Shown here piece by piece: positions 54,166 to 64,000 of a stretch of 64,000 nt of DNA (position 1 is the stretch's first letter; each line of letters starts with the position of its first letter). This DNA comes from Spinacia oleracea (taxonomy: Eukaryota; Streptophyta; Magnoliopsida; Caryophyllales; Amaranthaceae), in contig NC_079492.1 in assembly GCF_020520425.1 (NCBI RefSeq), positions 112,007,157 through 112,071,156 on the forward strand, given 5' to 3'. The notes below the pieces were generated by a model. It was not told the DNA's origin. It did no database searches and worked only from the letters and a program-made list of their open reading frames with translations. Both the position numbers and the translations under genes were made by a program.

Positions 54166-55251
54166 GCTGGCTTGATGGTTCTTCATTGAAAAAATGCGTA
54201 GAACCACTCCTGAAGCAAGAAAAGACTAGATCACAAAATAAACATACTCAAATGATCTTATCATCTATCTCTAAGAACATTCGATGAAAAGGATATTAAG
54301 ATTGGCAAAGCATGATAACTAAACCTATGCAACAAGTGAGAAACAACACTCACACTGTGGCACTGGAAATCAAGCATAACTTTGAATTCCATGAACTGTT
54401 TTAAAGATGGGTTTGAGGCCCATGGTTGTAAAACATTGGGGTTGAACATTTATCATACATGAAATGTATTTTCATATTCCATTTAATCTTGGTTTAGTAT
54501 TAAATGATGAGTCCCTTCAATTTGACGAAATATTCAAGATAGACTGTCAGGACCAGTCCTGTGACTAAGAAATGTCTATCAAGTGAACTTGAATGTCAAA
54601 GGTTGAGAATGGTCCCTGGTCGGAGTTTTCTATAAAATTGGACGCATAGAAAACGTTAGACGACTAGAATGCAAGATGACTAGTAGTTCTGTTTCTTGAA
54701 CTATGTGGACATGGCAATGTCATAATCATTTGCATAGATACTTACTTTGGGAAGACTAGTATCTGACAGACCTATGAAACTTTACTGTAAGAGATGAAAA
54801 TCTGTCATAAGTAAATTTCATTAAAATTATTAGACACTAAATCCTCAATACCTGAGTGATTTGAGATTACTTGTTTGAGAACTGGTTGCTTTGACGTTGA
54901 CCAACCGTCGCACCGTAAAAGGAGGCTATAAAGGCAACGCTCAGGAAATCACCTATCAAACGAAGTCTAATCTCAAGATCGCAAGATTGGGATTGTCCTC
55001 CCATAAATCGGGATGAGATGCTTAAAAGTTGTACAAGGCCACTCGGAGAGCTAGAAATTGTGAAATGCATGGCCGTGCTCGGATGAATCATAGGCTATGA
55101 TTATCTGTTAATTTGATCAGTTGAACTCTGAAACCGAGAAACACCTCTGGACATAATAAGGATGACAACTCTTACCTTATGTTCAAGAGCAAGCATCGAG
55201 CGACAAAGGAATTAGGAAATGCACACTTGTCCCTAAGGACAAGTGGGAGAC

Positions 55252-56610
55252 TGAAGGAAATAATGACCTTGGTCCAAGTATGCATTCTATGTTAAGTCTA
55301 ATAAATGCGGTTCAGTATTAATTAACAAGTTAATAATTCAGTGAGATCAAGTGAGCTGAATGCCTAGCTAGAGGCCGCTTCAGTTCAAGTGGAATTAATG
55401 ATATTAATCCACAGCTTACTCTTGACTGAACCCGTAGGGTCACACAAATAGTACGTAAACGGATCAAGTGTTTAATGGCATTAAATACTCTATCTATGGA
55501 TATTCGGAATCGACGGATCTTGGTTTCAGTGGGAGCTAAGATCGTCACAAGCAAGAAATGAATACTCCGGAAACGATGATATTGCCGGAAACGGAAATAT
55601 GGATCGTATCGGAAATATAAATATTATCCAAGTCGTAGATGTTGCCGGAAATGGAAACATGGTACGTATCGGAAAATATTATCGGAAATGGAAATATTGC
55701 CGGAATCGGAAATATTGCCGGAAACGAAAATATTGTCAGAATCGGAAATATTATCGGAATCGGAAAATAATTCCGGAAACGGAAATATTAAATATTTGTT
55801 CGAAACGGAAATTAATTCCGGAATCGGAAATATTAAATATTGTTCGTATCGGAAATGAATTCCGGAATCGGGAATTTAATCGGAAACGTATCGTACGAAT
55901 TAGCATCGGACGAGGCCCGCTAGACGATGGCCCAGCACGAAGCCAGGACATCGCCCAGCGAGCCGCACGCACCAACGCACGCCTCGACCAGGCCCAGCGC
56001 AAGGCCAGGCCCAGCCAAGGGCGCGCGCGCGCAGCACAACAGCGTGGGCTGTGCGCCTGTCGTGGGCCGCAAGGCCTGCGCGGGTGCACGGCTTGTGCGA
56101 TGCTTGTGCGGGAAATCCTAATCCTATTAGGATTTGTGCAAAGATTAAAATCCTAATCCTATTAGATTTGCTTTGTTATTTAGAGTCCTAATAAAGTTCT
56201 AATTAGCAAATCCACATCCTAGTAGGATTACAATTCCTTTTCCATACTCCTATAAATAGATGCCTAGGGTCACAATTTATGGGTACGATTGAAGTATTCA
56301 AAGGGTAAGTTTTTGAAATAAAATCAGCCATACACTTGCAATAATAACCGAAATTCCTAAGCACCTTAAGGGCGATTCTAGTTGGTCTAACTTGAGGCGG
56401 ATCCGGACGTACTGTGGACTATCTACGGAGGGACGACATTTGGAGTCCTAAAGACTTGTTCTTGTTCGGTTTGGGCGCAGCTAGGGAAGGCACGCTACAA
56501 CATGTATGCATCTATTCTATGATAAATGATTATGTGTAAATAATATGCTTTCCTGGCTTTATGGTTTTTCCGCATGATTTATGAATTGTCATATGTATCA
56601 TAACCTAACA
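55252..56610 (+). mobile_element. 3' LTR of the LARD-like copia-type element
   Basis: Complete, 1359 bp, TGAAGGAAATAATG to CATAACCTAACA. It is the best reference copy of this LTR in the window. Confidence 0.92.
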
Positions 56611-56960
56611 TTATGAGTCATGACTAATCGATATAATATGCTAAGACATATTATGTTGAATGTTTGGAACGAAATAATCTAAACTGAACTAATTCAGTAT
56701 GGTTAATTGAATTGAAATGAAGATTACATATTATTTTGGATGGTGCCTCGAAGGGTACCTATAGAAAGAAAGCATTTGATTAAAGCTGTCTTGAGAGGAA
56801 ATCAGTGTTTGTATAAACTGAATCTCATCCAAAAAAGGAAGAAGGAAGAAGCAGTAGCTTAAATACTACAAACTAGCCTAACAAACTGCTGACTAGGACT
56901 AACTAACTTGTAACAACTTTCAAATATAAAAATAAGAGAAAAGAAATAAATAATTAGTTC

Positions 56961-59900
56961 CTATACTCCCCCTTCAAGCTGGACCTTAGAAATAAGTCCA
57001 AGCTTGGCAGATAAAGCATGATGCTGAGAAGAAGCTAATGGCTTTGTAAGCAAATCTGCAAGTTGCTGTGAGCTGGAGACATGACTTGGGTGGATGAAGC
57101 CAACTTCCACTTTTTCACGAACATAGTGCATATCCCTCTTGGGATGCTGAGTTTTATCATGGAACATTGGATTCTTAGCCAAGTGTTCAGCTGAAGTGTT
57201 GTCACAGTACAAGGTAACAGGAAGAGGAATATTGACTTGAAGATCTTCAAGTAAACCTTGTATCCAAACCAGCTCACTGGCTGTAGCAGACATACTTCTG
57301 TATTCATCTTCAGCAGAGGATTTGCTGACACTTCTTTGCTTCTTAATTTTCCAGGAAATTAAATTAGGTCCAAGAAACACTGCATAGGCACTAAGTGATC
57401 TACTGCTATACTGACAGGAGCTCCAATCAACATTACTGTATGCTGACAGATGCATATCAGAACTGGAAGAATACCATATGCCATCATCTAAAGTGCCTTT
57501 CAAATACTTAAGAACATGTAAAGCAGCACGCAAATGAGGTGTCCTTGGAGAAGAACAAACTGACTGAGATGTTGAACACAATAGGATAGATCAGGTATAG
57601 TAATGCTCAAGTACAAAAGTCTGCCTACCAATCTTCTGTACATTTCAGGTTCATCAATAAGATCACCAACATCAGTAGACAACTTCAAGCCACATGACAA
57701 AGGAGTAGGAACTGGATCAGATTCCTCCATGCCAGCATCAACAAGAATATCCTTGATATACTTTCTTTGAGAGAGGAAAATTCCTTTGTCATTTCCGTGA
57801 ACTTCTATGTTAAGAAAATAGGCTAACTGGCCAAGATCTTTGATGGTGAAGGCTTGATCCAATACAGTTTTAACCTTATCAATTTGAGATTTAGAAGTTC
57901 CGGTGAGTAGAATATCATCAACATATACCAAGAGTACCAAAAATTCTCCATCAAGCTGTCTTGTAAATAAAAAGTGTAATCTTGAGTAGATTTTTGAAAA
58001 TTTAGGGTTTTGAGAAATTTTCTTAGCTCTTTATTCCACTGCCTTGATGCCTGTTTCAAACCATAAAGGGATCTTTTGAGCTTACAAATCTCTCCTGGCT
58101 TTGCCTTAGTGTAACCAACAGGAGGAGTCATGTAAACTTCCTCATCAAGGAAGACATGCAAAAATGCATTGTTTTCATCAAGTTGATACAATGTCCAACC
58201 TTTCATGGCTGCAAGAGCAATAACAATCCTTACAGTTTCAAGCTTAGCCACAGGAGAGAAAGTTTGAGTAAAATCTTTTCCTTCTATCTGCTGATAACCA
58301 ATGGCAACAAGTCTTGCCTTGTGTTTATCTATGGTGTAGTCAGGGTTGAGTTTGGTTCTGAAAATCCATTTAGAGCCAATATCTCTCTTGTTTTCAGGCA
58401 ACACTGTGAGATCCCAAGTATTAGGGGTGTTCATAAAAAACCATAACCGCGTACCGTACCGAAAACCGAAAAAACCGACCTAAATGGGCGGTAAACCGAA
58501 CCGAAAAAATAATATAAACGGTTACGGTAACCGAACCGGCAAAATTAACGGTTAAACGGGTCGGTTACGGTTACAATTTTTGACAAAACGGTTAACCGAA
58601 TAAATCGAAACTTATTTTTTCAAAAAAATTATTCAATTTGATTTAGTTAAAGGTGACAAAATCACAAAATTATAGGTGAAGTATTTTAGTCAAAAAATGT
58701 TTGTTTGTGCACAACTAGCCCAATTAGTGTACTTACTTCTTAGGCTCTTAGCCCATTAGTCCTTTCTTGAAACAATAAGTACGTTACTTCGTAATTTTGT
58801 TTGAATTTGATGAAATTGTGTAATTTTAGACGTTGTTTAGACTTATTTTTCTTTGACTTGATCTTCTATTTCAAATTGTTGTTTTTTGTAAAAAAAATAA
58901 TACGATAAATGTGATCCAAAATAAAAATAAATAATTTAATAGCGGTTTATGGTTAACCGGGTAACCGTACCGAAACCGCGGTTAACCGTTTAATCGGTAA
59001 CCGGTTTAAACGGTACGGTTACGGTTCATGAAAATGCCGAACCGAAATTTTTGGTTACCGAACCGAATCCAATTTCGGGACGGTTAACCACCCATGAACA
59101 CCCCTACCAAGTATCATTGCTCTCAAGAGCTTGATTTTCCTTTTCCATAGCAAGCACCCAATTTTCGTTGTTCTTGGCTTGGTTGTAATGATTTAGATCA
59201 GAAGAAGAAGCACAGACAGAAAAAGCAAGGGACTCCCAAGTATCATAGTCAGTAAGAGCTAATGCAAGTAACCAATGATCATCATGTTCCATGTAAGAAA
59301 CAGAATTAGTAACAGAAATAGAATTATTGACATTGAAGGAAAGAGACTCACTATCATTATCATTTCCTGATGAAGTCACTCTTTCCCTGTGAGGGAGGTA
59401 ACCACCCACAAAGTCTTTTAAGTTGGAAGAAGGTTTGATTGGTCTAGTAGATTGTCTTAAAACAGGTATAGAATTTGTGTTTGGGGCTGGAATGATAATA
59501 TGTCCAGAAACAGGAGAAAGTGTGGATTAAGAAGCAGATTGAGGAGAGTGAGGAGAAAAGGATTGAACAAGTGTGTTTTAGGATATTTGAGGAGACAAAA
59601 TGTCATGATCATCATTGACATTTTGAGAGGAATGAAGAGGAAAAGTACTTTCAGATTCAGGAACTAAGATAATGTTTTCCTGAGAATGATCAGATCCAAA
59701 TTAAACTAGTTGAGGAGCATGAGAATTAGGAACCTCAGATAATGAAGTCAGTTTGTATGGGAATATTTTCTCAAAGAAAATCACATCTCTTGAAACAAAT
59801 ATAGTGTGAGTGTCTAGATCATATAGCTTGAATGCCTTATAACCACTAGGATATCTAATGAACATACATCTTCTTGTTCTAAGATCAAACTTATCTCTGT

Positions 59901-60976
59901 GAATATTACCATTGTGACAAAAAAAATGAGATCCAAACACTCTAAGTTTATCATAGACTGGAGGAGGTTTAAACATGATTTCAAAAGAAGTTTTCCAATT
60001 CAACACTTTGCATGGAATTTTGTTGATCAAGTAGGTTGCTGTCAAAATGCATCCTCCCTAGAATTTCTTAGGAAGATTTGCATGAAATCTCAAAGCCCTA
60101 GCTATTTCAAGAAGGCTTCTATGCTTTCTCTCAACTCTGCCATTTTTTTTGAGGTGTGTATGTCACACTTTTCTCATGCAAGATACCCTTAGCAGCAAAC
60201 AAGGATATGCATGACTCTTTGACTATTTCAGTTCCATTGCCAGACCTAATTTTCTTGACCTTGATGTTGAATTGAGTTTCAACCATAGATAAGAATTCAG
60301 ATATAACTTTCTCAACCTGCATTTTAGTATGCAACAAGTATGTCCATGTAGTTCTACTGTGGTCATCAAGAATAGTAAGGAAATAGGATGCCCCATCCAA
60401 ACTTTTGACCCTATAAGGACCCCATAGATCTAGGTGAATTAAGTCAAAACATGCAAGAGATCTGCTGTCACTTACACCAAAAGGAAACTTGTGTTGCTTT
60501 GAGCTATAGCAAACACCATAATTGTATTCAGTTATTCCCTTGCAAAAATCAGCATTGACATATTTCATCTTGGACTGAGAAGCATGTCCTAACCTAGCAT
60601 GCAGTAAATCCAGTTCAATCCCATGATCTTCCTTATTTACAGAAATGCTAGTACTTGTTTTATTTGGTAATTGTATTTGATTCACATCAACTAGACTTCC
60701 CACAGTATTACAACTTGTATGGTGAGAAGCTTCACCTTGGTGTGTCACAATACTTGATTGCTTATTTCCTGAATTTGCAACAAAGTAGTAAAGCCCATTT
60801 GTCCTCTTTCCAGTGCCAACCAACACAGAATTAGATGGTTCCTGGAAAGTATATCCAGCAGTGGTAAATCTAACTTGAATACCAGTATGTTCTATCAATC
60901 TACCAACAGATAACAAGTTGTGTTTGAAACCTTTAACCAACAACACATTGTGCAGAACCAGATCATCACTCAAAAC
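56961..60976 (-). pseudogene. Copia pol pseudogene, frameshifted and split by a MITE
   Basis: In order on the minus strand: protease/GAG-pre-integrase end (LLVKGFKHNLLSVGRL, ARLGHASQSK), integrase core (LDLWGPY, DDHSRTTW), a frameshift in an A run near 60145, a stop near 60058, stops at 59701 and near 59575 and 59528, the MITE, reverse transcriptase (KARLVAIGYQQIEG; YVDD at about 57920), a frameshift near 57940, a second near 57560, and RNase H (SSAEDEYRSMSA, YCDNTSAEHLAKNP). The terminal stop is at 56961-56963. Confidence 0.85.
58422..59106. mobile_element. hAT-type MITE inside copia pol
   Basis: A 13-bp perfect terminal inverted repeat (TAGGGGTGTTCAT) and an 8-bp target duplication CCAAGTAT (58414-58421, 59107-59114) define it. 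Both subterminal regions are crowded with CCGAACCG / CGGTTAACCG motifs. No transposase coding. Confidence 0.93.
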
Positions 60977-62352
60977 TGTTAGGTTATGATACATATGACA
61001 ATTCATAAATCATGCAGAAAAACCATAAAGCCAGGAAAGCATATTATTTACACATAATCATTTAGCATAGTTTAGATGCATACTCTTTGTTGCGTGCCTT
61101 CCCTAGCTGCGCCCGAACCGAACAAGAACAAGTCTTTAGGACTCCAAGTGTCGTCCCTCCGTAGATAGTCCACAGCACGTCCGGATCCGCCTTAAGCTTG
61201 ACCAACTAGGATCGCCCTTAAGGTACTTAGAATTTTCGGCACTTATTAGGCAATTGTATGACTGAATTTTTGCTCTCAAAAATCACTTTGAATACTTGAA
61301 TACTCGATATAAATTGTGAGCATTGATCACCTATTTATAGGGCATGGGTATCGGATATTAGAATCCTACTAGGAAACGATTTAGTGAATCTGAATTAATG
61401 TAAAATTCAATCACTTAATTTATCTAGTAGACTTAGGAAATTAATCTTATACGAATCCTAACCGATCAAGGTTTCGTACGCAAGCACAAACACACACGCA
61501 GGCGCAGCAGCCCACGAGGGGCGCCGTGCGCGCGCGCGCGCTGAGCCCAGGCCCAGCAAGTGCTCGCAGCCCACGAGGGGCGCGCGCCTGCTGGCCTTGC
61601 TCTCGCGTTTGGGCTTTGCTTGCTTTGGTCGCGCGCGGGCTTTGCTAGGCGTTGGGCCTAGCTTCGTGCTAGGCCTTGCGTCTAGCAAGCTCGTCCGATG
61701 TTTATTCGTACGATGCGCTTCCGATTAAATTCCCGGTTCCGGAATTCATTTCCGATACGAACAATATTTAATATTTCCGATTCCGGAATCAATTTCCGTT
61801 TCGAACAAATATTTAATATTTCCGTTTCCGAAATTATTTTCCGATTCCGATAATATTTCCGATTCTGACAATATTTCCGTTTCCGGCAATATTTCCGATT
61901 CCGGCAATATTTCCATTTCCGATAATATTTTCCGATACGTACCATGTTTCCGTTTCCGGAAACATCTACGACTTGGATAATATTTATATTTCCGATACGA
62001 TCCATATTTCCGTTTCCGGCAATATCATCGTTTCCGGAGTATTCATTTCTTGCCTGTGACGATCTCAGCTCCCACTGAAACCAAGATCCGTCGATTCCGA
62101 ATATCCATAGATGGAGTATTTAATGCCATTTAATACTTGATCCGTTTACGTACTATTTGTGTGACCCTACAGGTTCAGTCAAGAGTAAGCTGTGGATTAA
62201 TATCATTAATTCCACTTGAACTGAAGCGGCCTCTAGCTAGGCATTCAGCTCACTTGATCTCACTGAATTATTAACTTGTTAATTAATACTGAACCGCACT
62301 TATTAGACTTAACATAGAATGCATACTTGGACCAAGGGCATTATTTCCTTCA
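60977..62352 (-). mobile_element. 3' LTR of a copia-type element running off the right edge
   Basis: On the minus strand it starts TGAAGGAAATAATGCCC at 62352 and ends CTAACA at 60977, 1376 bp. It belongs to the same family as the LTRs at 5221, 7338/16391, 46486 and 55252. It interrupts the coding region of the third copia relic. Confidence 0.92.
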
Positions 62353-63217
62353 GTCTCCCACTTGTCCTTAGGGACAAGTGTGCATTTCCTAATTCCTTTG
62401 TCGCTCGATGCTTGCTCTTGAACATAAGGTAAGAGTTGTCATCCTTATTATGTCCAGAGGTGTTCCTCGGTTTCAGAGTTCAACTGATCAAATAAACAGA
62501 TAATCATAGCCTATGATTCATCCGAGCACGGCCATGCATTTCACAGTTTCTAGCTCTCCGAGTGGCCTTGTACAACTTTTAAGCATCTCATCCCGATTTA
62601 TGGGAGGACAATCCCAATCTTGCGATCTTGAGATTAGACTTCGTTTGATAGGTGATTACCTGAGCGTTGCCTTTATAGTCTCCTTTTACGGTGCGACGGT
62701 TGGTCAACGTTAAAGCAACCAGTTCTCAAACAAGTAATCTCAAATCACTCAGGTATTGAGGATTTAGTGTCTAATAATTTTAATGAAATTTACTTATGAC
62801 AGATTTTCATCTCTTACAGTAAAGTTTCATAGGTCTTGTCCGATACTAGTCTTCCCAAAGTAAGTATCTATGCAAATGATTATGACATTGCCATGTCCAC
62901 ATAGTTCAAGAAACAGAACTACTAGTCATCTTGCATTCTAATCGTCTAACGTTTTCTATGCGTCCAATTTTATAGAAAACTCCGAATAGGGACCATTTTC
63001 AACCTTTGACATTCAAGTTCACTTGATAGACATTTCTTAGTCACAGGACTGGTCCTGACAGTCTATCTTGAATATATCGTCAAATTGAAGGGACTCATCA
63101 TTTAATAAACCACAAATTAAATGGAAAAATGAATTCTTTTCATTTATTGTGAATGATTAACCAATAATGTTTTACAAAGATTTAAACTCTAAAACTTTAA
63201 AACATTAAACAGAGACA
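62353..63217 (-). other. 3' non-coding region of the right copia-type element
   Basis: It lies between the pol stop and the LTR and includes a PPT-like purine run (minus strand, about 62366-62353). About 62353-63110 matches 54490-55251 in inverse. An antisense open frame of about 65 codons (62513-62713) is also open in the other copy. Confidence 0.7.
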
Positions 63218-64000
63218 TCAAAGCCATTCTCCAATATGCTTGATTCCCATAGCTGCAGTGTGCGAGTTGTGCTTCGCCTGCGGCAGAGGTTTAGTTAATG
63301 GATCTGATATGTTGTCATCAGTTCCAATCTTGTTTATCTCGACTTCTTTTCTTTCAACGAACTCTCGTAGAAGGTGAAATCTACGAAGTACATGCTTGAC
63401 TCTCTGGTGGTGTCTAGGCTCCTTTGCCTGTGCAATAGCTCCGTTATTATCACAATACAGGGCTATTGGTCCTTTAATGGAGGGGACTACACCAAGTTCA
63501 CCTATGAACTTCCTTAGCCATATAGCTTCCTTTGCTGCTTCATGTGCAGCAATGTACTCCGCTTCAGTTGTAGAATCCGTAATGGTGCTTTGCTTAGCAC
63601 TTTTCCAGCTTCCTGCACCTCCGTTGAGGCAGAAGACAAACCCAGAATGTGATCTGAAATCATCTTTGTCGGTTTGGAAACTTGCGTCCGTATAGCCTTT
63701 AACAATTAATTCATCATCTCCACCATAGACCAGGAAGTCATCTTTGTGCCTTTTCAGGTACTTCAGAATATTCTTGGCAGCAGTCCAATGCGCCTCTCCT
63801 GGGTCTGACTGGTATCTGCTCGTAGCACTGAGTGCGTACGCAACATCCGGGCGTGTACATATCATAGCATACATTATTGAACCAATCAATGATGCATATG
63901 GAATCCCATTTATTCGTCTACGCTCATCAAGTGTTTTTGGGCACTGATTCTTGCTTAGAGTCATTCCATGAGACATGGGTAGGTAGCCTCGCTTGGAGTC
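63218..64000 (-). CDS. Copia polyprotein C-terminus (end of RT and RNase H), partial
   Basis: The frame is open from the right edge to a TGA at 63218-63220, about 260 residues, without lesions in view. It begins at the end of RT (PMSHG, then CPKT, Y-S-IGSIMYAM-CTRPDVAYALS) and covers RNase H (KGYTDASFQTD, DSTTEAEYIA, YCDNNGAIAQAKEP, HVLRRFHL) and the closing DPLTKPLPQ and MGI segments. RNase H degrades the RNA template during cDNA synthesis. The upstream domains lie outside the window, so whether the whole polyprotein is intact is unknown. Its LTR is of the same family as the decayed elements, so it is the best candidate for a helper copy. Confidence 0.88.
   Translation of the reverse strand, partial: DSKRGYLPMSHGMTLSKNQCPKTLDERRRINGIPYASLIGSIMYAMICTRPDVAYALSATSRYQSDPGEAHWTAAKNILKYLKRHKDDFLVYGGDDELIVKGYTDASFQTDKDDFRSHSGFVFCLNGGAGSWKSAKQSTITDSTTEAEYIAAHEAAKEAIWLRKFIGELGVVPSIKGPIALYCDNNGAIAQAKEPRHHQRVKHVLRRFHLLREFVERKEVEINKIGTDDNISDPLTKPLPQAKHNSHTAAMGIKHIGEWL

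Larger units (their letters stand above)
46486..56610 (+). mobile_element. Copia-type LTR element with decayed interior (LARD-like)
   Basis: The 5' LTR (46486-47834, start lost), initiator-Met PBS with one extra base (47835-47849), a 7.4-kb interior, a PPT (about 55238-55250) and the 3' LTR (55252-56610, TGAAGG...CTAACA) are all present. The LTRs differ at roughly 14 sites by eye. The interior is the inverted sister of 195-7322 and holds only RT and RNase H relics; 49130-52740 and 53100-54050 show nothing intact. The last 750 bp match 62353-63110, the 3' end of the better-preserved family member. Confidence 0.88.
56611..60976 (-). mobile_element. Third copia relic, both ends cut
   Basis: Minus strand: pol remains (60976 to 56961), PPT (GAAGGGGGAG, 56975-56966), then a putative partial 3' LTR (56960-56611). 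The 5' side is cut inside coding by the LTR at 60977, and the 3' LTR is cut by the element ending at 56610. A hAT-type MITE splits it at 58422. Confidence 0.8.

Overview
The window is plant nuclear DNA, most likely from a eudicot; I cannot name the species from the sequence. The signs are GT-AG introns, Ty1/copia and Ty3/gypsy (Athila-type) retrotransposons with plant primer-binding sites, Helitrons, and Stowaway, CACTA and hAT MITEs. No prokaryotic feature, rRNA, tRNA or CRISPR array is visible. About three quarters of the window is layered transposable elements around one gene island at about 23.6-34.1 kb.

Left TE block (1-17.7 kb). A minus-strand copia-type element with a decayed coding region is truncated at its 3' end (base 195) and keeps its 5' LTR (to 17500). 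A solo LTR of the same family sits in its interior (5221-6594, TSD GTTAT). A young Athila-type element sits in its LTR (7611-16390, TSD TTAGG). That Athila element is odd: its LTRs, PBS and PPT read plus, but it carries an uninterrupted 936-codon gag-protease frame, with its own PBS, on the minus strand. A 160-190 bp direct repeat lies on both sides of the whole block.

Gene island (17.7-35.2 kb). Two non-autonomous Helitrons of one family (17851-20005 plus; 27971-30367 minus), several Stowaway MITEs and a CACTA MITE surround two genes. The first is a nine-exon S28-type serine carboxypeptidase-like gene (23763-32717, plus). Its frame is open for 486 codons, but the nucleophile Ser and the catalytic His are both replaced. 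The second is a two-exon, 79-residue secreted cysteine-rich peptide gene (33992-32791, minus) that I do not recognise. The two genes are tail to tail, with 73 bp between their stop codons.

Right TE block (35.2-64 kb). In order: a short-LTR copia element (minus, gag lost, four in-frame stops); an Athila element (plus, three coding lesions, no 3' LTR); a copia-type element with two LTRs and a decayed interior (46486-56610, plus), whose interior matches the left-block element in inverted orientation; a third copia relic (minus) split by a hAT-type MITE with an 8-bp TSD; and the 3' end of a better-preserved copia element (60977-64000, minus) with the same LTR family and an open RNase H frame. The last is a plausible relative of the autonomous partner that mobilised the decayed copies.

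The TE genes form no pathway with the two host genes. The relations visible are nesting, supply of proteins in trans to defective copies (inferred), and insertion of TEs into the introns of the carboxypeptidase-like gene.
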